This document shows, in pieces, positions 1 through 9,500 of a DNA stretch of 45,041 nt. The position numbers and the translations under genes were made by a program. Position 1 is the stretch's first letter; each line of letters begins with the position of its first letter. Source of the DNA: Corynebacterium mendelii (lineage in GTDB: Bacteria > Actinomycetota > Actinomycetes > Mycobacteriales > Mycobacteriaceae); assembly GCF_017307055.1 (NCBI RefSeq), contig NZ_JAFLEQ010000011.1, positions 46,093 through 91,133 of the forward strand, written 5' to 3'. Below the pieces are notes generated by a model that saw only the letters and a list, made by a program, of their open reading frames with translations, did no database searches and was not told the DNA's origin.

Positions 1-11
1 AGGGGCCCAAT

Positions 12-41
12 TTGCGTTTGTCGACAACCGCACGGTAAAGT
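12..41 (+). promoter_or_regulatory. Candidate promoter of the tRNA-Ile/tRNA-Ala pair
   Basis: TTGCGT at 12-17 and TAAAGT at 36-41 are separated by 18 bp, a sigma-A-like arrangement placing transcription start about 8 bp before the tRNA-Ile gene at 56. Assigned by eye; the upstream context is cut by the window edge. Confidence 0.4.
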
Positions 42-55
42 TCACTCTCGTTCGA

Positions 56-132
56 GGGCCTATAGCTCAGGCGGTTAGAGCGCTTCGCTGATAACGAAGA
101 GGTCGCAGGTTCGAATCCTGCTAGGCCCACCA
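56..132 (+). tRNA. tRNA-Ile (anticodon GAT)
   Basis: A 77-nt cloverleaf. The acceptor stem GGGCCTA pairs with TAGGCCC, the anticodon GAT is at 90-92, the T arm contains GGTTCGAATCC, and the 3' CCA is encoded at 130-132. It lies 16 nt before tRNA-Ala and is probably co-transcribed with it. This pair is usually found next to gyrA in corynebacteria. Confidence 0.97.
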
Positions 133-148
133 AACAATTTCAATTCTT

Positions 149-221
149 GGGGCATTAGCTCAATTGGTAGAGCACCTGCTTTGCAAGCAGGAGGTCAGGA
201 GTTCGATTCTCCTATGCTCCA
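149..221 (+). tRNA. tRNA-Ala (anticodon TGC)
   Basis: A 73-nt cloverleaf. The acceptor GGGGCAT pairs with ATGCTCC (one G-T pair), the anticodon stem is CCTGC/GCAGG with TGC at 182-184, the T arm is normal and the discriminator is A221. CCA is not encoded, unlike in the preceding tRNA-Ile. Confidence 0.97.
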
Positions 222-231
222 CATTTTTATT

Positions 232-262
232 CCTCCCGGTCGCAGATGACCGGGAGGTTTTG
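232..262 (+). terminator. Rho-independent terminator after the tRNA pair
   Basis: A perfect 10-bp inverted repeat, CCTCCCGGTC (232-241) and GACCGGGAGG (248-257), has a 6-nt loop and is followed directly by TTTTGCTTTT. It starts 10 nt after tRNA-Ala, so it ends the tRNA transcript. Confidence 0.9.
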
Positions 263-309
263 CTTTTCCCGGGCGCCCGGCCACCCGCATCACCGGGTTG
301 GTCGCGGGC

Positions 310-498
310 ATGAAATACACTGTGGTCTTCATCTTTTTGTTCATTGTGGTTTTCTCTGTGATCTCCACGGTTATTTCCCTCGTGCTCGGCGGACTGGGGG
401 CCTCTGTCGGCGGGGTGGAACTTATTGTCATCGCGCTGGTATCGGCGGCCGGGGCATTTTTTATCTCGCGCCCGGTGGCCCGGAAACTCACCCGGTAG
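310..498 (+). CDS. Small two-helix membrane protein, unknown function
   Basis: A 62-aa protein from ATG 310; a TTG at 298 would add four residues. It is nearly all hydrophobic: helix 1 at about residues 3-28 (VFIFLFIVVFSVIS), a Gly-rich turn (GGLGASVGG), helix 2 at about 36-53, and a basic end (RPVARKLTR). This looks like a two-pass inner-membrane protein with a cytoplasmic basic tail. No convincing Shine-Dalgarno precedes either start. It sits alone between the tRNA terminator and the methyltransferase at 560. I do not recognise a family; the amphipathic/basic organisation and lack of stop codons support a real gene only moderately. Confidence 0.55.
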   Translation: MKYTVVFIFLFIVVFSVISTVISLVLGGLGASVGGVELIVIALVSAAGAFFISRPVARKLTR

Positions 499-559
499 TG
501 GTGGTGGGCCGGCAGGGGGTGTTCGTGCACGGATCAATCCGGGGGTTTAAGGTTTGGCT

Positions 560-1435
560 ATGACAATTCCGGACAACAACGCCATCCCCGAGATGTTTTC
601 CGACAATCTCGGCGCCACCTTGATTTGTACGATTGAAGCCCGCGCCCACGCCGGCGACGATTACCGGATCGCCTGTTGGAACGACGATGAAGCGAAAAAA
701 GTGTGGCAGCGCCTTACCGTGCTTGCCGAGCAGTCGTCCATTGACTTAAACGACTATGTGGTCGCCGAAAAAAGCAACCGGGCGGGCACCATCCACCGGG
801 CGCTGTGCATTGACCGGCAAATCCGGGAGTTTCGCCGGATCACCGACGGACCGATACAGGTGGTGACCCTGGGGGTGGGACTGTGCACCCGGGCAACCCG
901 GGTGCCCGATATCAAAGACGTCACTTTTTTCGGTATCGACCGTCCGGAAGTGGTGGCAACCAGGAAAGCCGTGATGCCGGAGGATCCGACTGAACTGATC
1001 GGGGCGTCGGTGACCGCCCCGGGGTGGATGGATGATTTCGCCCATGACAAGCCGACCTGTTTCGTGGCCGAAGGCCTTGTGATGTATCTCACTGCTGACC
1101 AGGTGCGCCAGATTCTTGCCGACATCGCCTCCACCATGACGGCTGCCTGCTGGTTTGTCTCCGACAGCCACCATTCACGGGTGATTGGAAAAGGTCAGCG
1201 GAAAGCAGAAATCACCAACAAAACCGGATCGGTCTACACCTTCGGCAGTGCTGACGCCGAGTCAATGGCCAACCTCGGCGGCCAGCGCTGGCAGGCAGTG
1301 TCGGCGATCGACACCATGGGGCCGATCGGACCCATGCACAGGGCCATCAGCACTGTTTTCCGGCTGCTCAGAAAAGCGGAGTTGTTTTCGGTGAAAACCA
1401 TTGCCTTCCAGCCCACCGGTGCTGGGGGGCGGTAG
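560..1435 (+). CDS. Leucine carboxyl methyltransferase-family SAM-dependent methyltransferase
   Basis: A 291-aa protein from ATG 560, with AAGG about 7 nt upstream; an in-frame TTG at 554 is less likely. The SAM-binding region is seen in VTLGVGLCTRATRV followed by FFGIDRPEV, equivalent to the usual LGxGLDTRxxR and acidic strand-2 motif of the LCM family (PF04072). The central stretch PTCFVAEGLVMYLT matches the family signature around strand 4 (AEGLLMYL). The protein is cytosolic and of normal family length. Members methylate carboxyl or hydroxyl groups of small molecules, and the substrate cannot be told from sequence. The Asp of the GLDTR motif is replaced by Cys here (GLCTR). The neighbouring DNA methyltransferase starts 99 nt later; no functional link is evident. 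Confidence 0.8.
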   Translation: MTIPDNNAIPEMFSDNLGATLICTIEARAHAGDDYRIACWNDDEAKKVWQRLTVLAEQSSIDLNDYVVAEKSNRAGTIHRALCIDRQIREFRRITDGPIQVVTLGVGLCTRATRVPDIKDVTFFGIDRPEVVATRKAVMPEDPTELIGASVTAPGWMDDFAHDKPTCFVAEGLVMYLTADQVRQILADIASTMTAACWFVSDSHHSRVIGKGQRKAEITNKTGSVYTFGSADAESMANLGGQRWQAVSAIDTMGPIGPMHRAISTVFRLLRKAELFSVKTIAFQPTGAGGR

Positions 1436-1534
1436 GCGGGCAGGCCAACAGCCCGGGAAAGCCACTGCCGCCGGGATGCCCACTACACTGAACCGAAAAC
1501 CAATCAAGCTCAGGCAGAAACGGATACCTCACGG

Positions 1535-3307
1535 GTGGCAAGCGGACGGAAGAGTTGTTCCCCGGCCAACCATGGTGTGTCGCGTCACGATGAAAACAGC
1601 CCGCTGCAGGCCCGCCGGCTGACGGGGAGTTTCTACACCCCACCCCTGTGGGCCGACTACGCCCACACCACCCTTGACCGGGTGCTGGGGCCGCGGTGGC
1701 GCAGCGAGAATGTTGTGTGGGATCCGGCATGCGGAACCAAAAACCTCACCGGCGGCCACGACGACTATCTCCAGCTTTTCTGTTCGACGATTGACCCGCT
1801 GGAACTGGCGGTGTCGGACGGGATCAATCCCGGGGCGAGATGTTTCGTCCACGATTTCCTCAACTCCGGCTACACGGCAGCCACCCCGGCGGCAGGTCTT
1901 CCGCGGGATCTGCACAAAGTTTTTGACGACAACCGTCCACTGGTGATCCTCATGAACCCGCCGTACGGCACCGGTGCCAATCACGGGGGCAGTTCGAAAA
2001 GAAATATTGCCGCCACCGCAGTCAGACGGGACATGGCGTCCCTGCGGCTCAACCGGGCCACCCACCAGCTGTACGCCCAGTTTTTGTGGCGGATACTGGC
2101 CATCACCCGGCACTACCGGCTCACTGATGTCACTGTCGCCCTGTTCAGCAACGACCGTTTCCTGCACGGTGGACCCACCTGGGAGAAATTCATGGGGGAA
2201 TTCACCTCCACTTTCACCTACCGGGCCGGCAGTGTGCTCAATGCCGGGGAGTTTTCCGCTGTCGCCGGATCATGGGCAGTCAGTTTCACCGTGTGGGCCA
2301 CCCGCCGGGCGACCGCCACCCCGGCAGTCAGCGCTACCACCACCACCGGTGAACACACCTATCTGCTGGATGTGGTGGAAAACAGGGCGCACACGGCAAC
2401 CACCGTCGGCAGCCGCCGGGTAACTGCTGTGACAGCAGACAACCTGTTGTCGGCGTGGGTGAAAAAACCGCTGCAGCGGGAAAAGAAAACCATTCTGCGG
2501 CCGGCGCAGCGTGTCAGGTTGAAAAACGCCGTGGAGCCAGGTGCCGCGGGACTGCCGGTCACCTGGCCGTGTGGCGCGATCGGCTACGCCCACAACAATG
2601 GGGACACGGTGGAGCATTCGCCGAAATACGTCGGCTTATATTCCACCTATTTCGCCTCCGGGCACGGGATCGCTGTCACCGAGGCAAATTTTGACCGGGC
2701 CTGCATCAACTTCGCCGTGCGCAAAGCCTGCGTCCCGCCACCCGATCAGATGTGGTTGACCGGGCACACCAACCACCGTTGGCCCGGTGAGGCTGTGACA
2801 CAAGACAACGGGTGGGAGGAATTCACCGGCGACTGTGTGGCACTGGCGCTGTGTACCGCCTCCGGCTCCAACCAGTCGGCGCTGCGCGACATCACCTGGA
2901 TGGGCCGCAGCCTTGATCTGGACAACGAATGGTTTTTCCTCGACGCGGCCACCATTGCCGCCCACGCCCGAGCATGCGGGTTTGGTGAACTTGCCGCTGA
3001 TGCCGACAAAGCCGTGGCCGCCGGAGCCTGTCGTTTTGTCAACCGGTGGCTGGCACAGCACCGGCTGGGCGGACAGGCCGGCGAGCTTATCGCCGCGCTG
3101 CGTGATTTTCACCTGCAGTCATTGCCCATGCGCCGGGATCGTCACCGCACCCATCCCCAATGGTCGCTGGCTGCCTGGGATGCGGGTTTCAAACAATCCT
3201 GGCTGGCAGTCGGGGGATCGCCCGGGCTGCCGGGCCCACTGGTCCGGGCACACGCCGCGGTGATGGACAATGTCCGCCGCCGGGCGCACGACTACGGCAT
3301 GCTCTAG
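1535..3307 (+). CDS. Orphan N6-adenine DNA methyltransferase
   Basis: Up to 590 aa from GTG 1535; the start is uncertain because neither 1535 nor the in-frame GTG 1577 has a clear ribosome-binding site. Near the N-terminus is GSFYTPPLWADY, like the TP-box before the SAM domain of N6-adenine methylases. Motif I is WDPACGTKNLT and motif IV, the catalytic NPPY, is MNPPYGTG. After it, the LYAQFLWRIL segment and a block around LFSNDRFLHGG, then an AGEFSAVAGSWAVSF-type block, resemble a group of stand-alone phage- or island-type adenine methylases. No restriction enzyme, specificity subunit or BREX/DISARM partner is adjacent, so it may be a solitary or regulatory methylase. The C-terminal ~250 residues are not recognised and could contain target recognition. 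Confidence 0.8.
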   Translation: MASGRKSCSPANHGVSRHDENSPLQARRLTGSFYTPPLWADYAHTTLDRVLGPRWRSENVVWDPACGTKNLTGGHDDYLQLFCSTIDPLELAVSDGINPGARCFVHDFLNSGYTAATPAAGLPRDLHKVFDDNRPLVILMNPPYGTGANHGGSSKRNIAATAVRRDMASLRLNRATHQLYAQFLWRILAITRHYRLTDVTVALFSNDRFLHGGPTWEKFMGEFTSTFTYRAGSVLNAGEFSAVAGSWAVSFTVWATRRATATPAVSATTTTGEHTYLLDVVENRAHTATTVGSRRVTAVTADNLLSAWVKKPLQREKKTILRPAQRVRLKNAVEPGAAGLPVTWPCGAIGYAHNNGDTVEHSPKYVGLYSTYFASGHGIAVTEANFDRACINFAVRKACVPPPDQMWLTGHTNHRWPGEAVTQDNGWEEFTGDCVALALCTASGSNQSALRDITWMGRSLDLDNEWFFLDAATIAAHARACGFGELAADADKAVAAGACRFVNRWLAQHRLGGQAGELIAALRDFHLQSLPMRRDRHRTHPQWSLAAWDAGFKQSWLAVGGSPGLPGPLVRAHAAVMDNVRRRAHDYGML

Positions 3308-3379
3308 GGGCACAACGGGTTGCGGAAACCCGTGGCGCAGTTTGTCAAAGGGCAAACAAGACGGTGTGCGGGGCGGGGA

Positions 3380-3454
3380 GAAAAAACAAAAAAGCCGCCG
3401 CCGGATGCGGTGGGCCAGGGCTTTGTCGGGTCACTGGCTCGCATCCGGCGGCGG
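3380..3454 (-). terminator. Rho-independent terminator of the giant surface-protein gene
   Basis: A perfect 15-bp inverted repeat, 3395-3409 with 3440-3454, has a 30-nt loop. Read on the minus strand it is followed by a T-rich run (complement of 3381-3393, nearly all A on plus). It lies about 110 nt after the stop of the minus-strand gene at 3567. Confidence 0.8.
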
Positions 3455-3566
3455 ATTGGGAAGGGGGATGAAATTTTTTCCTGAAGCTTACGTTTCCGGC
3501 AGCACCCGGTGGCGCGGGTCCTGCCGAAACCGGTGGATGATCCGGCAGGACCGGGCGGGGGCGTCG

Positions 3567-6500
3567 TTACTGGTGGCGGCGCCTGCGGTTGGCGGCCACC
3601 AGCACGGCGCCGACCAGCAGGGTCAGCAGGCCGCCGGCAGTGACACCGAAAACATTGGCGCCGGTGACAGCCAGCATGGCGCTGTCGTTGTGGGCGGGCT
3701 GTTTGACCACATCAGGGGCAGTATCCGGGGCCGGGGCCAGCGGTTCCGGTGCCGGGGCGACCGGCAACGGTGCGGGTGCCGGGGCACTGACCGTCGGGGC
3801 CGTGGCGATAACACCCAGGAGTGTTCCCACCACTCCGAGACCGACGACCACGGGAAGAATCGAATCCATCGATGATCCCGGCTGCGTTTGCGTTGTCTCG
3901 CTTGTGTCTGTCGGGGGTTGGGCAACAGAACCAACCCGGAAGGTCACCGGGGTGGTGTCCTTGGAGCCATCAGCAAATTTGGTGACAATCAGGAACTTGA
4001 ACTTCTTGTTCGCCTGCTTGCCGGCCGGGAGGAACGAGATGGCACCGGTTTCCGGGTCAATCCGTGCCTGGCCCGGTTCAAGGACGGCAGCGGGGTCAGT
4101 CACCTGTGTGATACCGGCAGGTAGACCCACAATGCGGTGGGTGGTGCCTTGTGGAATATCGAACGGCTTGTCCGTGTCTTTTTCGTGGAACTCGACCGGA
4201 CCGGACGTGGTGACTTTGTTCACCGGGGCATCAAGGACCTGCGGGATGTTGGCCACCACAGTCGCGGTTTTTGCCATAGGCGCCACCGGGAAGCTGACCT
4301 TGGTCTGCGTGGTGGTCTCATCCGGGAACGTGACGGTAACCCGGAAGACCAGGGTTTTACCGGCGTCTTCCTGCCGCGGGGTGACGGTCAAGACACCGGA
4401 GTCGCTATCCAGGAAATACTGGCCGGGGCCCACGGTCTCTGCCGAGTCAGCCGGCATGTAGCCCTTGGGAGCTTGATCGGTTGTGAAGTCAACCTGCTTC
4501 GGGCTGACCACAGTGCTGCCGGTCGTGTCGTTGATAAACAGCGGAATCGTCGACGAGACCGGGGTGTTGGAGGTGGCCGGGGTGGAACGGTTGGGTACCG
4601 ACAGCCTCGGGGCAACGTCGAATGTCACCTGCGCCGTATCGGTGGTGCCGTCCGGGTAGGTGACGGTGACCGGGACGACGACCGAGGTTCCGGCCTGCTG
4701 TTTGGTTGCAACATAGGTGATCTCTCCGGTGGCCGGATCAATGTAGATCTTGCCTACGGGTATGTTGTCCGGGGAACCAACCTGGGCGAAACCATCACCG
4801 GTGATGGCAACAGTACTGCCTTCAGGCAGTTGCTTCTGCTCGCCGGAGGGATCAACCAGCTCCACCGGGGCAGAGGTGGCGGGTAGACCGGAGACAGCCG
4901 GAATATCCTGGCTGACTGGCTCAAAGAGCGCAGCGTCCTGTTTCGCAACTACGAACGTGGTGGTTTCGGTATCCGTGGAGCCGTCTCGGTAGGTGACGGT
5001 CACCAAAAAGTCCACCGAGGTTCCGGCCTGGTCGGTGCCGGGAACAAACCACACCTTGCCCGTTGTCGGATCAATCCAGGCCTTACCCGTTGCCTGATCA
5101 ATCCCGGCCTCACCGGCTTCAAGATCCGGTTTGCTGTCAACCAATGTCACACCCTCGGGCGCGGTGGTGGTGAACTTGGTGTCCTGGGGGGGTGTCACTG
5201 GCGGGGTGTCGGTGCCCTGGGCGGTGAACCCGGTGTCCTCGGAGGATGCTTTCTTACCCACCTTGGCGGGGATGGTCTGCGAGGTCGGATGGTAGTCGAC
5301 ACTGGCCAGCTGGTCGACCGTGAAGGTGACCATGGTCGAATCGGTGGTGCCGTCTTTGTAGGTCACCGTCACCGGGAACTGGAATTGTTCTCCGGCCTGC
5401 TCTTTGGTGGGGGTGAAGGAAACCGCACCGGTGGCCTGGTCAATGGTGACTTTAAGATCTTCAGGGACTTCACCCAGCGAGAAGGATTCGTCAGTCAGCG
5501 CCGGTTTGTTGTCACCGGTAGCCTCCTCACCTTTGGCGTGGTCGACGAAAGCGATCGGGGTGCCGGATTTGGCCTTGCCGATCGGCGCATTCCAGTTTTG
5601 GGCGACAGGCTCGAACTCGTCGGCCTCGGAAACCGGGACGGTAAATGTGACGGTGACCGGGTCAGTGGAGCCATCGGTGTAGGTCACGGTCGCCGGGATG
5701 ATCACCGATTGTCCGGAATCCTCTTTCCTCGGCTGGAAGGTGACTGCACCGGTTGTCGGGTCGATCCACACCGTGCCGGGTGTGACATCGTTTTTGTTGT
5801 TGACTTTGCTGACACCTATCAGCAAACGTGCTTCGTCGATGGCGTATGTTTCACCCTGCGGTGAATCCTCACCACTGACAGGGGTGTCGGCGGCCTGGTC
5901 GAGGTAGGTGACCTCGTCGGAGGTGGTTGTAGCCCCGATGGGTGCCACAGCTTTTTCATTGTTGGGTTCAACGACCGTAGCTGTTTCGGCGATGGTGAAC
6001 TTCACCGTGGTCTTCGCGGTGGTGCCATCGTTGTAGGTCACTGTCACAGGCACCGTGATTGAGGTTCCGGCCTGCTCCAAGGTGGGAACGAAGGTGATCT
6101 CACCTGTCTGCGGATTGATCCAGGCCTGACCTTGAGCAAGCGTGTCCGGGGCGGAGGTGCCGGAGACGAACTCGATACCGCCGGGAACATCGTTTCTGTC
6201 AACCGTGAAGGTTGTCACCTTCGCGTCCGCGTCTGTGATCGGCGAATCGTCCACCGCGGAGGTGAACGTGATCGCAGGCGAGGTCGCCGATTCAGTCGGG
6301 GTGGCCTCCTTGATCTGCGGGTTCGCGACAACCAGGGTCGACAAAGCCGCCGGAACAGTGAACTTTGCCGTTACCGGGTCGGTGGAACCGTCTGGGTAGG
6401 TGACGGTGACCGGGAAGACGAACGACTGTCCGGCTTGCTTCACATCCGGTTCGAACGTGACCTGGCCGGTGGTGGTGTTGAATCTCACCTGGCCTTTGTC

Positions 6501-9500
6501 GACACCTTCCGGCAGGTCGCCCAGTGTGAAGGACTTGGTGGCCGGCGCAGTGGTGGCCGTGGTGCCGTCCTGCAGCGTGTAGGTGTAGTCGTCGGAGGTC
6601 GTTTTTTCCCCGAACGGTGCGGTTTTTTCCACGTCGAGTGGTTCGAAGCTTTCCGCCTGCGTCCGTCCGACAACGAAGGTGACGGTGGTGTTGTCTGTTG
6701 TGCCGTCGGCGTAGGTGACAATCACCGGCACACTGATGGTGGTTCCGGCTTGTGTCACGGTCGGGGTCAGACTGACCTTGCCGTTGTCGATGCCGAACTG
6801 GTCTTCGTCGACACCCTCCGGCAGCTTGCCGAAGTCGATGGTGTAGGTGGTGCCGGCCGGCACGTCGCTAGGCGTGGTGGTTCCCTGCTCAACAAATCCC
6901 GGAACGTCGGCGGTGGTTGTACCTCCGACCGGGGCGGGAAGTGTCTGCGGCAGCGGCTGGAAACGCTGGTTATCGTTTTCCGGGGCGGTGGCTTTGACCC
7001 CGAAGGAACTGGTGGCCTGATCGGTGGAGGAATCGGGGAAAGTCATCACCACCGGAATATCGACCGTGGTGCCTTCCTGGTTTTCATTCGGGGTGAAGGT
7101 GACTGCACCGGTAGTCGAATCAATAAAGACCTGGTTGTCTTCGACACCTTTCGGCAGCGTACCGAGGGAAAAGACGGTGCCCGTTGGCGGGATGGCGGTG
7201 TTGATGGTGCCCTGCTCGGTGATTGCCGGGGCTTCGGCGACAGCCTCGACACCCACTTCGGCCGGGGTGTAGACATCACCGGGTTGCATCACGTTTGCCA
7301 TCAGCTTTGCGACGGTGAAAGTGTCGGTGAAGGTGTCGGTCGAGCCGTCGGCGTATTTCACGGTGACCGGGAAGATGAAGGATGTGCCTGCCTGGCCAAG
7401 CTCCGGGGTGAAGGTGACTGCACCGGTATCCGGGTGAATCGAGACCTGGTCTGGTGCGACACCTTCCGGCAGCCTACCGAGAGCGTAGCGTGCGCCATCC
7501 GGTGCGGTGACAGTGTTGTCGGTGCCCTGCTGCTTGTAGCCCGGGGTGGCGGCGGTTGCGCGTTTTTTGACCACCGCATCCAGGGTCTGGGACTGCGGAT
7601 CAACCAGGGTGGCAGTCGACTGGGCGACATTGTAGGTGACGCTGGTGTCATCTTCGGTGCCATCCGGGTAGGAGGCTGTCACAGGGAAGGTGACAGAGGT
7701 GCCTGCCTGTCCCAGTTTCGGTTTGAAGGTGACAATGCCGGTTGTCGAATCAATCGACACCTGGTTTTCATCGATGCCTTCAGGGCGATCACCCAGCTTG
7801 TAGGTGGTGCCTTCCGGGGCTTCGGTGGGCGTGATGGTGCCTTGTTTCACAAACGACGGTGCGTCAGAGGATTTCGACTGGTCCACCATGGCCGGGAGGG
7901 TCTGCGGCAGCGGATCAACACTTGCGGCAGAGGACTTCGCCACCGTGTAAGTGACAGTGGTGGCATCGGTGGAGCCATCGGCGTATTTCACGGTAACCGG
8001 GAAGACGAAGGACTTGCCCTGCTGGTCACCTGTCGGGCGGAAACTGACGACACCGGTGTTGGCGTCGATGCTGACCTGTTTGGAGTCGATTCCCTCAGGC
8101 AGGGTGCCCAATCTGAATGTGGCGCCCTCGACATCGGCAGGCACCCGGGTCGACTGCTTGTCAAAGCCGATCGGCTGGGAGTCGGTTGTCTCGTTTAATG
8201 GTGCGGGCAGAATCTGCGAGGCCGGTTCGACCAGATTCGATTCCAGTTTCGCGACGGTGAACACAATGGTGCCCGGGTCCGTCGAACCGTCCGGGTAGGT
8301 GACGGTGACAGGGAAGGTAATAGAGCTTCCCTGCTGGGCTGTGGTGGGGGTGAAGGTGATCTCACCGGTTTCCGGATCAATGAAGGCCGTACCCTGTGTC
8401 ACGGAGTCTTTGCTGCCGACGCGTTCCACACCGTCAGGCATGTCGGCAAAAGCAAACGAGTCGCCGTCCATGGGATCGGCTTTGTCAGTGGTGCCCTGGG
8501 TGGTGAAACCGATCGGCGCGGAGGTGGCGGGTTTTTCGGCTTTGGCCGGAATGATCTGCCGATTCGGGTCCAGCTTGGCCTTATCGAGTTTGGCTGTGGT
8601 GAAAGTGATTGTGGTGTCGTTTTTCGACCCGTCCGGGTAGGTGGCCACAATCGGGATGATCGGGCTGGTGCCGGCCTGCTGTTTGGTGGGGATAAACGTC
8701 ACTATGCCGGTTGCCGGATCAATGTAGACCTCGCCCGGTTCCATCTCCTCCGGGTTGTCGACAGGTGTCACATTGTCGGCTAAGGCGTCCGTATCGATGC
8801 TGAATGTAGTCTCATCGGGTGCCTTCGCCGGTTCGGTGGTGCCGGAGGTGACGAACTGTGGTGTTTTGGACGTGGCGGGCTTGTCCGCTACCGCCGGAAT
8901 GATCTGCGGAGAGGGAGCCACCAGAGCCGCCGACAGCGGGTCTACCGTGTAGGTCACGGTGGTCGTATCAGTTGAATCATCCTCGTAGGTCACGGTGACC
9001 GTGAAGACGAACGAGCTGTCGGCACGGTCCGTCGTCGGGGTGAAGACGATTTTGCCGGTGCTCGGATTGAATTGAACTTCATCCTCGGTGAGACCCTCCG
9101 GAATGTCGAGGGAGAACTCGGCGTTGATGGGCCGGGCCACCGGATTTGTGGTTCCCTGGACATTGAAAGCGATCGGCTGTGCCGGGGTTTCGGTGTTGAC
9201 GGTTGTTACCAGGGTCTGCGGTTGCGGTTGAACCAGTTTGTCGGTGAGCTCAGAAACCGTGATGACCGCTTCGGTATCGGCGGTGCTGGTATCCGGGTAG
9301 GTCACCATAACGGGAATGCGCTGGGTAGTGCCGGCCTGCTTGTCAGTGGGATTGAAGGTTACCTGGCCGTTGGTCGGGTTTATCCAGGCTTGGCCGGGCT
9401 GAATATTGTCAGCGGAATCAGCAGACTCGATTGACCCGGGCAGGGTGTCGACGAAGGCGAAGATTGTGTTGTCCGGACGGTCGGAGGCGGTGGTGGTGCC

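Noticed and set aside
6132..8198. 688-aa plus-strand open frame inside the giant surface-protein gene
   Set aside because: It is antisense to the repeat array; its Gly/Arg/Asp-rich translation mirrors the repeated codons and has no protein features of its own.
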